Assembly: GCA_038373885.1 (NCBI GenBank)
Contig: JAWZYV010015814.1
Location: 62,001-126,000, forward strand
DNA length: 64,000 nucleotides
From: Cheiracanthium punctorium
Lineage: Eukaryota; Arthropoda; Arachnida; Araneae; Cheiracanthiidae
Reading direction: 5' to 3'
Below the pieces are notes generated by a model. That model searched no databases. It was not told where the DNA came from and saw only the letters and a list, made by a program, of their open reading frames with translations. Positions 24,100-36,089 of the stretch are shown one piece after another (positions within the stretch are counted from its first letter, which is position 1; each line of letters opens with the position of its first letter). The translations under genes were made by a program, and so were the position numbers.

Positions 24100-25954
24100 T
24101 TAAAGGAGGGCCTTGTCTTGCAGTCCTTAACAACCGTTATTAATTTTGTTTCGTTCGTAAATAGATAAAAGTCTATAAAATATTCGGAAAGTGTTAAAAG
24201 ACAATCTTAACTCGTAATAGGCACTTTTTATAGAGCATTTCGACGTGACATTTCATGACGTCCTCTGAGTGACAGCTGAATGCACATCCATTCTGCGCAG
24301 ATTCTCCCACTGCATTCAATTCAGAAAAGGGGTTAAAAAGGTAGAAATACTTATCCTTGATGACTTTCGAACATCAAAATGGTTCTGGAAAATCAAAGTC
24401 GACGGTTTGCTTAACCTTAACCCATTCAATCCATTAAAATGATGCAAGAACTTAAATTTAGTATTTTATTTTGAATGTTAAAAATTGGGTTTTCCCTATT
24501 AAAATTACGAGAATCCAAAGCTGTCAAGCAGAAGGGGGACCCGTCGCAGAGAGGCTAGGCTCGTCGAATCGCTCTATACTAACAGGAATTAATGAAATTT
24601 AGTGGGCGGGGGCGGCTAGTTGAAATTTGTGTCCATTTTATAGAAGTAAAACAGGATCTCACATTTTTCTAATCTCTTTATTTTTCTGTAAGGGGGGGGG
24701 GGGAAGGAGGTGGAGGCAGTCGACCGTTGGTTATAACAAACATATTTAATTTCGCTAAATATTTATTAACACGGTATGTGTTGTGCTTTAACCCATATTA
24801 TCGTAACAAATTAATAGATATATTACCTATTACTTATGATAATACTATTACGACTGTCCCCCTCAAATTCTGAACTTAAATCTTTCATGCTTCAATCTCA
24901 TGTATGATAAATGAACCAGCGTCATTCCGGGGAACTATTTAGAATTGCACTCATAGGAACTATGACGTGAAGTGTGTGGCAGAGTTTGAAAATTTCACGC
25001 AATTTTTAATTTATGACATCTCATTTTTGACTAACGCAAAAGAAATCTAGTGGATTCTGATCATCGGTTTATTACACGTAGTTCACAAATGAAGTAGCAT
25101 TTAAAAACTGAAGCGACACTGAAAAAAAATTCTTTGCATAGAACCGTTATGGAGAAACGTAATGCAATGCTGCTGTTTTTTTCTTTTTTTTTAAGGGGAA
25201 AAAATTGACAATAAAAATTTATTTTGCTCTATTTTTGGCAAATAATTTTGTAGAATCAACAAAGTATGAAATATTTCATTAAATTAAAAAAAAAAAAAAC
25301 CTGTTGACTTAAATGAATATCGGTGAAAATTTTGTTAATGGAACAAACTTATTCGATTAAACTAAACTCAACAAAATTTTGTTGAGTATGAAGTAAAGGG
25401 AGCTTAGTAATCGTTGAAAATTTCGATCTTCAGATTTTGACTATCCCTAATTTTATTTGATAAGTTACTGAGTGACGACTGTTTATACGCATGTATGCAT
25501 TTTGACCAACCGTCAATCCGTTTAGACTGGCTTTGGCTCGAAGTTTACCCTTACCTATGTACATAGGTATCTCGCAGATCTCAAAAACATTGTCATTGTG
25601 TACTGCTGAGTGTAACGCCCTTTTAAACTGCAATCGACTAAGTAATTTAATCACAGGGTCACACGAAAGACTTACAACACATTAAAGTCTTTGAGCCGTC
25701 ATTGTGAGAGTGATGCTCAAAGTCTTGCCGCCCCCAAACCTTGTGATTGGAGAAATAACGCCCAAATGAACGCTAAAAATATGTTTCCCCAACGGTGTCT
25801 TTTCTATTAAGCGATAATTTACCAAAACTTAATATTATTGCAGAATTGTATCTCAATTTGAAATGAAATATTGTATTCTGTATAAAGGCAAAGCATCTTG
25901 AGGATCACCTGCCTAAGTAGGGGTACCTTGAGCGAAAGACATTTTAAGGGGTTC

Positions 25955-26065
25955 TGACGCACATTCACATTACATGTGGAAAAAACCGCCCAAAGCTCCA
26001 GACCGTTAGATCGATGGCGCGCGATAAGCCCAAACCCGGGTCCTTGACACTTGATCCATCTATCA
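25955..26065. mobile_element. SINE family 3, body fragment
   Basis: CGCACATTCACATTACATGT, AAACCGCCCAAAGCTCCAGA and CGTTAGATCGATGG match the body of the SINE at 23560-23728. The head is absent. Confidence 0.45.
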
Positions 26066-26400
26066 TGTTTTCAAAACTGAACCCAGCTAGGCGATAACTT
26101 ATATATTTGGCAAGAATTTCCAAACCCTTCTTTTTTGTAAAGAGAGTAATTTTTTATTATGGTGAAGTAATTTGAAGGCCTTTAAAAAAATCCTATTCGT
26201 TTCAGTATAAGACTCTAGGTGGAGTGGCGGAAGGTCAAACAAACACAAAAACGGGGGGCTACAGTACGCCGACTGCGGAGTAATAAGCCCAAGGACCGCT
26301 CGGGCTGCCAATAATCCTCGCTAAACAGAATTTTGGTCATCACAGTCATTACTACTTCTAGGGATCTTTCAATATTTATCACAGAGTCAGCCAAGCTTAC

Positions 26401-26490
26401 CTTTTCAGCTAACACCATGGCTTGCGATAAGATATCCTCCACATAAGACTTTATGGATTCTCTTAGATCTTCCGATGAGTTGTCTGGCTC
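26401..26490 (-). CDS. Exon D: helix 2 of the AKAP-like scaffold
   Basis: Exon of 90 bp (30 codons), acceptor ATTTTCAG, donor AAG|GTAAGC. It reads EPDNSSEDLRES, then IKSYVEDILSQAMVLAEK, an amphipathic helix. The hydrophobic positions V, IL, AM, A match the RII-binding spacing except for one Met where the published pattern allows Ala/Val/Leu/Ile/Phe. It aligns without gaps over 26 residues with exon G (APEDVKEMATSL, then VKEVVGLAIAKAEE), sharing ED, E, S, V, A and the closing AE at equivalent positions. This marks D and G as paralogous exons. The exon is symmetric (phase 0-0) and could be skipped without changing frame. The 1.8 kb intron before it and 4.0 kb intron after it hold transposon copies. 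Confidence 0.82.
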
Positions 26491-26583
26491 CTGAAAATTG
26501 AAAAAAGAGAATATATTACCACTGACCTAGGCAGCATACGCGGGCTCTATGATCGTGACTACACGTTTTATAGTGTGCAAAAC

Positions 26584-26773
26584 CGGGGCCATTATGATTC
26601 TAGCTGGCCTGCTTGTGTTCTCCAAAAGAGGCGTGCGGACGTTTCCTCATTGGTTAGATTCGGCCGTTAGATGACGTATCCAAGTGCTGGAACCAATAAG
26701 TGAGCATCCGTAAGAATCTTTAAATGACTCATCGGAGTGCACAAGCAGGCCCGGTAGAATCACGATGGCCCCG
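26584..26773. mobile_element. Foldback MITE with GGGGCCAT ends
   Basis: CGGGGCCATTATGATTCTAG, then CTGGCCTGCTTGTG is mirrored by CACAAGCAGGCC, then CGGTAGAATCACGATGGCCC. CAAAAC occurs just outside both ends, a possible 6-bp target duplication. About 190 bp, no coding sense. It lies some 90 bp upstream of exon D in the transcript. Confidence 0.65.
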
Positions 26774-27186
26774 TCAAAACGCATTCTATTCTGATTCATT
26801 CCTTTCCAACTGTAGGCTTGGAGATGTTGTTCATTTCATCATGGAGTCTCCTTCTCCTAATAGGCAGGGCAGGCCGACGTTGTCCCCTATGAGTGGACTG
26901 AGCGACTGCCGGATGCGTTCTGATTGAGAATTTGTATTTTTTTTTCATATTGCTCTTCACGTTCTATTCTAGTTCTCAGTAGCACTTGCTTCAATTTATT
27001 TTTTATTTTACATTGGACTGTCACGTAGCACCGAAAATAACCTGCACGGTTCGCCCTACAATTTAGGTGCACTACAAAGGGTGGATTTCGATACGTGCTT
27101 ATTTCAGTCACGTGGCGGTGGGGAAAAAAAAATATTTTTTAAACCAGTAAGATTGAAGAATTGAGTATCAACAAAGTATAGAAAAT

Positions 27187-27493
27187 CTTTGTTTAACTAA
27201 ACTCTTCGTGCAACAACTCACGTGGGGAGAAGGCCTGCTTTGTCCGTTCCACGCCCTCGCGACCATGGGCTCTGAGATGCGGAGGCCAATGCCACGTCGC
27301 AGGTGGTCAGCAAGACGCACAGCCCCAGTGTTTAGATACCAAGCAAGTTTGGTCCTCATTTTATCGACCCACTCAAGGGATGAGACTGAGAGGTTGAGTC
27401 AACCTTGCTCAGTCGGATCCGTCCAACCCGGGAATCGAACCCCGAACCTGTGGCACGGCAGTACAATAGGCTTACCATTACACCACTGAGCTT
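27187..27493 (-). mobile_element. tRNA-derived SINE, family 1
   Basis: The minus strand begins CTCAGTGGTGTAATGGTAAG (box A form), with box B GGTTCGATTCC about 45 bases on, as in tRNA. The body has CATCCCTTGAGTGGGTCGAT, AAAATGAGGACC, GCTGACCACCTGCG and CCCATGGTCGCGAGGGCG. The body matches 61605-61858, so it is a SINE and not a tRNA gene; no acceptor stem can be drawn. Confidence 0.75.
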
Positions 27494-27672
27494 CTCGTTT
27501 GTTACGAATTATTTATGCACGTGAATGAAATTCAGCTAGAAAGTGTTTTACAGTTAATGTGTTCGACAGGGTTTGTATCTTGTGTTTTCAAAGCATGCAG
27601 ATACTCTAGGTTTACGGTATAATTTTAAAATTAACAAAAATAAGTAAAATATTACTGTAGCTTTTCATTTAA

Positions 27673-28228
27673 CCCATTTAAGCCTAGTGCCCCTTTTTTG
27701 GGACGGCATTTTCGCTATTATTCGAAAACGTTGTTTATTTTTCCTAGCCTTTATTCACGAGTATTGAACCTCAACTCCACAAAATATTTTAACATTACGA
27801 AGTAGAATGCAGACATTTCAATTTTTATGCATACTGATTTTAAAAGAAATCGCCCCTTGTTCAAGAACTTGATATCAGAAACTTATCTATTATTTCTGGT
27901 ATTAACCCATTTGTGCCTGGATATTTTTGCGACTTTCTTCGATTTTTACTGATAACAGAAATAATAGATAAATTTCTGATGTCCACTTCTTGAACAAGGA
28001 ATGATTTATTTTAAAATCATTTTGCATAAAAATCGAAATATCAACATCCTACTTGGTCATGTTAAAATATTGTGCGGAGTTGAGGTTCAATACTAATGAA
28101 TGAAGGCTAGGAAAAATAAATAACGTTATCGACTAATAGCGAAAATGCCGTCCCAAAAAAGGGACGCTAGGCATAAATGGGTTAACAAAAATCGAAGAAA
28201 GGCGCAAAAATATCTGGGCACAAATGGA
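27673..28228 (-). mobile_element. TTAA MITE copy 4, interrupted by copy 5
   Basis: The outer element starts CCCATTTAAGCCTAG (TTAA at 27669-27672) and ends GGGCACAAATGG with TTAA at 28229-28232. Its sequence breaks at 27901 and resumes at 28186 (CAAAAATCGAAG), exactly around the inner copy. Removing the inner copy and one TTAA restores the arrangement of copy 1. The right edge is about 60 bp from the exon C donor. Confidence 0.88.
27906..28181 (+). mobile_element. TTAA MITE copy 5, nested in copy 4
   Basis: 276 bp flanked by TTAA (27902-27905 and 28182-28185), ends CCCATTTGTGCCTGG and CTAGGCATAAATGGG, opposite in orientation to its host. It inserted into a TTAA already present inside copy 4, so it is the younger of the two. 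Confidence 0.9.
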
Positions 28229-28291
28229 TTAAATCCCTTTATTTAGATAAAGCCAATAAAAATTTAACGTCCATAAAAAAAAATTCCTTAC

Positions 28292-28435
28292 TTGTTCCAC
28301 AGTTTCTAGGTCTAGCTGGATATCACTTTCGTCAATAGGTTCTTCTAGGACTTCGTTCTGCTCGTCAGGCGGGGTCAACTCATCCGGACTGGGTGGGGGA
28401 GACTGTACTGTGTCGATTTGAATCGTTGGCAACCT
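28292..28435 (-). CDS. Exon C: QIDTV/SPPPSPDE linker of the AKAP-like scaffold
   Basis: Exon of 144 bp (48 codons), acceptor TTTTTCCAG, donor CAA|GTAAGG. It opens with RLPTIQIDTVQSPPPSPDE, nearly repeated at the start of exon F (GLPSFQIDTVLSAPPSPDE), then a Pro/Glu/Asp stretch and EEPIDESDIQLDLETVEQ. The IDES-D/E-I motif returns in exon E just before its helix. No helix is complete here; the next exon supplies one, so C and D form a linker-plus-helix unit. The SPDE core has Ser-Pro followed by acidic residues, a plausible phosphorylation or docking motif, though no partner can be named. A nested TTAA MITE ends only about 60 bp beyond the donor. Confidence 0.85.
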
Positions 28436-29725
28436 CTGGAAAAATAATTTCAAAAACACAGGACAGGTTAAAAATAAATCAAGATTTTGTCAGTACTGTT
28501 TTGTTTTTCTTATTTTTTTTCTTTTAACGGAAGGCTTGGTAGAGATTTTTTTTTCGAGGGAAATTGAAGTCTTGCATTAAAGCGCAAGAATTTGTATCGT
28601 ATTAATAGTGAAATGCTCAGAATAATAATTCCGGCTTCAGGGGGCGCTTTATGTGTTAGAGGAATTTCTCCATTTTGCGCAGGACTTTTACTCATTTTAC
28701 ATCATTGAGTTTCGGGAGCGCAAAAAGCAATCTCGAAATAACACAATACATTTCATCTTTGAGCCCATTTAAAACAAATAACTCATGTCACTTTCCTTTA
28801 CTATCATTATTGTTTCGATAGTTACAAAATCCAAAATCCGTTCTCGCTACTTGAGTTGTTAAATTTAACGATCCAAAGAAAACTGAAGTCATTTTTAGCG
28901 TTCTCAGACTTGGTAAATGAAAAAAAAAAATACCCACAGATATGAAAGAAATAGAACATTCACTTACTGGCGCTTTAACAATACTTGGATTCTGAATGAT
29001 TTTCCGGCCATTTTGCATTTTATTTAATTTGCATGCGTGGCAACATTTCCGGCCCTTCATCAGAGGCAGCGACGTATAATGATGGAAAAATCGTAACCGC
29101 TTTGAGAACTTTAGTCTCGCACGTGACACCTATCCTCAAATATTAATCAAGGGTTCTCGGCAAATACACACTATGAACTAAACTACATAAATATGAACCA
29201 GATATAAGAGCATTCCCTTACTTTCCTGGCACTCTAAAATTGCTGGAATTTTTAATGCTATTTTCGCCTTGGGAGTTTTTAGTTTTGTACATGAAGGCAT
29301 AACATTAAACTTCAGTCCAGAATTTTAAGGTTTTCAACAAAATTTGTCATGGAGGACAGAGCTCTGAAAAAAAAGCTCTGATAGATGAAATTGATTTCAA
29401 AACGCCTATAGAAGCTTACTACAGATGCGCGCAATCGAAAATTGTCAGCCGTCAATGAATGCGAGGCTCAATTATCTTGAGAAATCCGCCCAATAAAGCA
29501 AAGACAACCCATTGTGAAAGAGATTTCTGCATGTCAGATTTCGAGATAGAAAACATTCCTCCGTCGACTGGAAGAATGTAGGTTTATATTGGATACGGAT
29601 GGCTTATTGATTTTTCTATTCCCAGTCTCTTCCGATAACTGAAATGAGAAGCTCAGGGACGAACTAATTAGGCGATGAGCTCATCAGTATGAAGCGTATT
29701 ATTCTTTAACTCTGATGTCCTGTAA

Positions 29726-31635
29726 TCTATTATATAAATGTGAAAGTTTGTCTGTTTGTTTGTTTGTTCGTCCGGGAACTCCTCCCACACCGTTAGACCG
29801 ATCGGCTTGAAATTTTGCACATACACGTAAAACGACATAGAATAGTCCGTAGGCTACTTTAAAATTCTGGAAATCCACCCGTTCCCTAATTTTTAACGAT
29901 TTTTCCCAACTTTCAGGGTAGAGAGCTACTCAAATGTCCGATTTCAGCACATTCGTGAGCATAGTTGACAAAGTTGGATTTATTTATTTAATACTTTCAA
30001 TAATTCAAGTGAGGCTGACGTCATTTTGATGTCACGAGTGTAAAAATGCATTAAAATTCCTAATGAGGTTAATAAGTTTCGATAAAAAATTACACCACGA
30101 GCGAAATAATAAACTTCCATCCAGATTATCAGATAATGTGTAGAAAATAAACTAACGTGTTTTTCTTCTTCTTTCACTAATTTATGTTAGATATCGCACC
30201 TAAGAATGATGTCATTTTGACGTCCTGAGTTTAAAAATGTTAGAAATCTAATTACGTTAAAAGGCTTTGACGAAAAATGTACTATTATAAAAATTCAAAG
30301 TATTTTGTATAATGCTCCAGTTACCCTTGGCGATTTTTGAGCACTATGATTTTTCAGCAACCATACGAAAGGAAACGAAAGGAAACTTGAATTTTTTTTA
30401 AATCGTGGACAATTCAAATGTTGCCACAAGATGCAAAATGCTAATTAACATAATACATAGTATTCGCTATCGATTTGACGACGGTCGTCGTATGTATTCC
30501 CAAAAATCGCGCTAAATGTCGCCAAGTTTTGACGACTTTTGGCGGTATATTAAGTATATTAGATATACTTTTTTTTGGTTAAATTATTGCAACTTAACAA
30601 GCTTTTGCGCAAAAGTTACATCATTAGCAAAATAGCTCCGGAAAATATTTGAAATACCGATTAGCTGTAGGAATAACCCCAACATCTCTCAAATTAACTT
30701 TAATAAGTTCTGTTGCAAGTGAGAGTTTTTCAACGTCGTATGTTTCAATATTACTCCGTTTGAAAACTACTGCGCGAAATAACCAAACTTCAAGCTTAAA
30801 CCAAACGAGCGAAATTCGATCAGTCGGAGCGATTTTTGGCCTGGTTTTCAAAATCTTCTTTTTTAGGAGCGTTTTTCGATCACAAGAGCGCAGCGAAATA
30901 TAACAATAAACGAGGGATCGCTCCGCAATGTATCGGTTTTTTCGCTCTTTGGGTTTAAGCGTGTTGACTCCCTGGTCAGAACGTAACGCCATAAATTAAA
31001 AGTTGTCTAAAATTCGTAAACTCTGCAGCGCAATTTAACGCCCTATTCGGAATTTGAGCGATTCTATAAATAGTTCCTCGAGATTACATAGTTTGATGTT
31101 TTCACGAGCCTGAACCATGGTGGATTTAAATATTTAAATTATCACAGCTTGGATGTTTTCCACCACGGCGAGATGAAATATTTTGCTGTGCTAAATATTT
31201 CATCTCGCCGTGGTATAAGAGTAGAAAGGTAAAATCGCCAAAGAGTAGAAAGGCATCATTGGTTTAAACTATCTAATCTGTTTTTTTAAATTGAGCAATA
31301 AAGAGAAAGAAACGAAGATATTTAATATTAATATAAGTAATAGATAGTATTCTCATTTTTTTTCTCTGGTAGTAATAATAGGTTTGTTTGGATGATTTGG
31401 ATTAAAGCACACTATACCACGTTAATATCTTTTTCGTGAAATTAAAAGTGTTATATTCATTATTTTTCAACGATCGTCTTACAAATAACTAAATTATAAT
31501 CCTACGTTGTGTAATAGATTCCGTGGTAGTTTTAACAAAAGGACTACTAGACATTTTGTTTTCCAATAGATAGTTACGATTATATTTTAGTAAAATATTC
31601 GTTTCGTACCGTTCGAAGAACGGGCACGCGGCTAG
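29726..31635 (+). mobile_element. Helitron-like element, 1.9 kb
   Basis: The 5' end TCTATTATATAAATGTGAAA leads into CTCCCACACCGTTAGACCGA and CGGCTTGAAATTTTGCACA. The 3' end is a hairpin CCGTTC-gaa-GAACGG, then GCACGCGGCTAG followed by T. This layout matches the element at 13904-15656. There is no helicase frame. It contains a perfect 22-bp hairpin (31162-31214). Confidence 0.72.
31162..31214. repeat. Perfect 22-bp hairpin
   Basis: ACCACGGCGAGATGAAATAT (plus TT) at 31162-31183 is exactly complementary to 31193-31214, with a nine-base loop. It is GC-richer than its surroundings and lies in the distal third of a Helitron-like element. Confidence 0.9.
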
Positions 31636-31785
31636 TTAAGGATAAAAGAGCAATTTATTGAACGATCATTCGATTTTGATTTCGTGTAAACGCAAAGCTT
31701 CGCGACGGTTATCTGCCCATGAGGGGGTCCCCTTTACTCGACGAATTTTTATAAGCGGCTTCTAGCATCCAAGCTTAGAAAAATA

Positions 31786-31997
31786 CACCCTCCAAAAAAA
31801 GTATTCGAGCAAGAGAGAAAATTCCTATTTTAGATTTGCGAATAATAATTGAGTTTTTGAAAAACGCACAACCTGACAGAAATATGGAAATTCATATTTA
31901 TACATAGCCTAATTCATATTCTATGATAAATAATTTTTAATATACCAAACCAACGTAGGCAATTTCTCTCTTGCTCGAATACTTTTTTTGGAGGGTG
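31786..31997. mobile_element. TA-flanked MITE with about 36-bp TIRs
   Basis: CACCCTCCAAAAAAAGTATT and the following CGAGCAAGAGAGAAA are mirrored at the other end. TA flanks both sides (31784-31785 and 31998-31999). 212 bp, with Tc1/mariner-type features. The right half recurs, diverged, at about 45655-45775, ending TTTTGGAGGGTGTA. Confidence 0.88.
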
Positions 31998-32430
31998 TAC
32001 ATGCTCCAAATGCAACAAAAATAATATGAATGGAACATAGATATGAAATTTTACAAGATAAATATTGCAAATGCCGACTTTTAAAATCCACGACCGTAAT
32101 CGTATTGACCGTTTCGAAATTGTTAAACTTCACATTACTATTTCACCTTTTACAAGATTTCCAGGTTTACATAATACGACTGTTTAAATAGGAATTTTTA
32201 TCACGGAAAAAATATTTTTGTAATTCAGTTAAATATATAAATAAACTCTGTTGTTCGAGCCTCGTCAGGGGAGACCCCCTGAACCCCCCTAATTTTTTAG
32301 TTTCCTTATTCCCATATTAAAACGATGTTAATGGACTATGCCATTTTATCTCACATCTTTCGCCAATTTCGCCTGGTAACCCTACGTTGAAATTTCTATG
32401 ATTGTAACCTATTTATAGAAAAATACATGG

Positions 32431-32610
32431 GATGCCTATTCTACAGCTTACGAAATATTGTAACACTAGATTAACGCTGTCGTGAACTAATAATATTTAA
32501 ATATATGTAAAAAATACAAGTGATGCCTATTCTACAGCTTACGAAATATTGTAAGAATAGATTAAAGCTGTTGTGAACTAATAGAATTTAAATACATGTA
32601 AAATTATGTC
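32431..32610. repeat. 91-bp tandem duplication
   Basis: GATGCCTATTCTACAGCTTA starts both units (32431 and 32522). Each continues CGAAATATTGTAA, ATTAA-GCTG and GTGAACTAATA, with a few differences. Confidence 0.85.
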
Positions 32611-33494
32611 GCTTTTTTGGGACACATTTTTCGGACAATTTTCAATAAACGGGGTGAGAGATAAAATGGCATAGTCATTAAAATGTTTACATACCATTAA
32701 TAGCTGGGACAATAAAGCACCTTAAACATTTTATATTCTATGAAAGGAGTGTCAGTTGTTTTTATTTTTTTCATTTGGAGTAAAAAAAAAAAAATTCTTA
32801 TCAATTTTCTACTGCGTAAAGTTATATTGATGAAGATTTTGGGGTTCAAATATCCTTCTTTTAAAGTTTTCGCCTTACCGATGCTTTTTGACATAAAACC
32901 TATCTCGTGTGCTTTAAAGCTCTGAGAATGCACTTAGAAGAGCATAAAGGAGACACACCTGCACCTGCTATTTATTAGGTTTTTTTCCAAACGTTTATTG
33001 GCTTACATAAAGGCTTTTTACATTGTAGAAAGTATGATATTTTGAGAGATCATTACCGCCAAGATTTGTTTTCTTTTCCCTTTTTATTTAATATAAACTT
33101 TCTTAGGTAGCAATGTTTTGTAACACTTTCCAACAGTGCTATAAAACATTATTAAAAAGTTGCTAAGTGTTGAGCTTGTCTATCTGTCCGAGAAATAACT
33201 TCAAACAAGTCCATAACATTATAAAACAGGCTTAACTATGAGATTGCTTTGTATTACCATGTTTTATAATATTTTTTTAAATATAAATGAGGAACTATAG
33301 TGTAACTTCAGGTTTTTAAATTTCAGGCAATTTTTTTTGCAGTTTCAATTTTTTCGAAAGCCTTCTTTCAAATGATAATAATAATAATAATAATAATATT
33401 ACTAACAACAACAACAACAACAACCTACAGATTTTAAAACTTCTTTTTACAAATTGTTAATAGTTCGAAATTTATTCAAAACAGTGTCCAATCC

Positions 33495-33870
33495 ATATTA
33501 TAATAATAAAAGTGAATGTTTGTAAATCTGCATCTGCGCCATTAATTACTTTTTTTATCCGCTCTTATATTAAACGAGGAATGTTTGTGTGTGTGTGAGT
33601 GTGTATGTCCGTACGATCTCGAAAACTGCTCTAAGGATTCTTTTTAAATTTCGTGCCTGGGGGTTTTTTGGGCCCCTGAAACGATTGAGCTAGGTCAATT
33701 GATTTAAAAAACTCTAAAACACTCAAAATTTAAAATTTAAAATTTTTGGACGGTAGCGCCATCTATTGAGCGTTTGAAGAACACACTTGATGCAATCTTC
33801 CTAAAAGGGACGCTGAAATAAGTTTGGGGCGGATTAAAAAATACACGCCATCGATATATAATAGTAAAAA
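33495..33870 (+). mobile_element. Helitron-like 5' fragment
   Basis: TATTATAATAATAAAAGTGA begins a stretch with GTTTGTAAATCTGC, a GT tract, TGTCCGTACGATCTCGAAAA and AATTTCGTGCCTGG. It resembles the 5' part of Helitron-like elements here. No 3' terminus is visible nearby. Confidence 0.4.
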
Positions 33871-36089
33871 TTTATTTCGCTCAGAAACAAAATAAATGGA
33901 GCACAGTACACAGACAAATAAATATTTTAGTAACTAGATATATTACACCATTCAGCTACATAAATTTGTTTAGAATTAAAAAGTTATTTTTATTTCAAAA
34001 TATCGTCCTGGCAACCAGCGAAATAAAAAGAGAAAAGAGTCTTCGTTGCCATCCCCACAAGCACCTTGATGGAATATACGTAAATAATTTAATTATTCTT
34101 AATTCATAGTTATTAATACAAAACTATTCGTAAATCTTATGTGAAAAATTGCCTGAATTTATTACAATTATCTTTTTGTAACTAACGTAAAGCTAAATGT
34201 ATTTTCGCATATATACTAAAACAATAAAGATTTTTCATGTATTTTATTGATCCATATGATGCGAATTTCAAAAGTGCATAAAAGTTTCAGCTTAGCCGAA
34301 TAATTTAAACGAAAATGACACCCTTTTAGTCATTCACAGTAAGAAAAAAGATCCAGTGACGTAACATGAAAATTCCATTTTTTTTTTTTTTAAATAACGG
34401 CACTAGGTTGAATTCTATTTTAACATCCTTATTCCGCCAATTTGACGATCGATATTTAAATGTAGTTACCCTGACGATTTTTTTTTTAATGGGTCAACCG
34501 TTTATAACGAAACGATGTTCGAAACTCCGATGAAAAAATGATACGATCGATTCCTAAATTGGGCTCGCAGCCGATATTCAAATTAATTTTGCAGATGATC
34601 AGCCATCAGTTTAGTTTTCATTCACTGCAGTTGATGATTTCAACTCATTTATTTTATCATCGTATGGACAACTTTTAAAAGTTGCGGGCAGAACTTTACG
34701 ATAGTGGCCTCCTGGGCCTGACTTCAGGATGTTAGCGAAATCGCGGGCCGTATAATTTGGATTTATATGGAAGTTTGAATGTTTTATATAGGTTTTATAC
34801 AGGGTTTTAACTTGTTCTGAGGGCTGGTCCAAAAGCCATGGCGGGCCCCATCCGGCCGCAGGCTGGGAGTTGTCCATATGTGGAAGCAGTAAATTGGGTG
34901 GCTGAAATCTGTTTACTAAGATTTTTCCTAATAAATTTTCAATTCTTATGTAGACGTGGATTAGACTGTGCTGTTTTGTGTTGTGTACTATCATTAAACT
35001 AAAAGATAAAGACCTTTGTGGAGACAATTACAGCGGGCGATAGAATGTCTACACTCAGAATATTTAATATTTACCCACTTAAAATCAAATAACTTCATAT
35101 TCAATTTTTATTATACATCGAAATTCGAATTGTATAATCTGCAGAAACATTCCGTATTCGAAACATTTCGTTTGGTATCAACATCCACTCCTATATCCAT
35201 GCTTAATGCATAGAAAACCGTTTTATTTTTGAAAAAAAGTTAAACTGAATAGTAATTTAGAAAAGATATCTTAAGTGAATTGGAATCGTAATTTTTCCTC
35301 CAAAGCCTGAAAACCGTGACTTCAATGTAACGTCAATGTCACTTGCAATAGATAATTCTGACACTCAAATGATTAGCTTATTTTATTCTCTTAAATGAAA
35401 TAGAGCTAAAAAAACGCTTAAAAATCAGGGAACGGGTGGATTATCAGATTCTTTCTTTCTTTTTTTTCTTTTTTCTTCTTTTTCTTTTTTTTACATAATT
35501 ATGATAATTTTCAGGCTGATCGTACCAACGAACTGTGTAAATTTTAAGTTATTAGACCATACATTTTTAATCTGTTTGGATGGTAAAAGTTTTATTTTGA
35601 GTGATTGAACTGGAATTGTGTCAGGGATCAGCGTAACTGCATAGGAGCGATGTATTTTTGATTTATTCGAGGTTAGAAGTCCATTTTCTTCAGTCCATCT
35701 GTTTGTTCTATTATTGTCAACGTTTAAGTAGTTGTTAGGGTTATTATAAAAGAATATTTTTGATCTATTCTGTTTTTGATTTCATGATTTCGAAGTGTCC
35801 TTTTGTACTAATAATTTAAATTGCGTTACACTTTTCATTTTCTTAAGCGTGAGTTTATAAAATAAAATTATGTTTAAAGCATATTTATGTAAGATTATAC
35901 TTTTATGGCATCTATATTAATGTATCTATAAGATTGAATTTACGTTTGTAGAATTCGTTTATGCATGATGTATTTTCTTTGAATTAGAAAAAAAATAAGT
36001 ATTTTATGTTTGAATTGAAGCACTATAGAGAAATTTACAATTTCAATCGTAAAGAATTATCCTCATAGATGTATTATAAAGACGTAAAT

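Larger units (their letters stand above)
22429..26400 (-). other. Intron D-E
   Basis: 3972 bp. It holds diverged copies of the CACGTA-type dispersed repeat (22561-22760 and, inverted, 25430-25625), poly-A at 22829-22850, a SINE (23560-23728), TTAA MITE copy 3, and a SINE fragment (25955-26065). 22860-23500 and 24200-25400 are AT-rich without recognisable content; a poly-G run lies near 24692. Confidence 0.7.
26491..28291 (-). other. Intron C-D
   Basis: 1801 bp, almost wholly mobile DNA: a foldback MITE (26584-26773), a SINE (27187-27493) and the nested TTAA MITEs (27673-28228). 26780-27180 is unassigned, with a plus-strand frame lacking protein character. Confidence 0.75.

Noticed and set aside
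27420..27492. tRNA gene on the minus strand
   Set aside because: Box A and B are present, but no acceptor stem pairs, and the body continues into a SINE repeated at 61.6 kb.
28960..29240. Two possible extra exons ending at GTAAGTGAATG and GTAAGGGAATG (minus strand)
   Set aside because: The two stretches are diverged copies of each other including the donor context, with no scaffold-like composition and no clear acceptor, so a tandem repeat is more likely.
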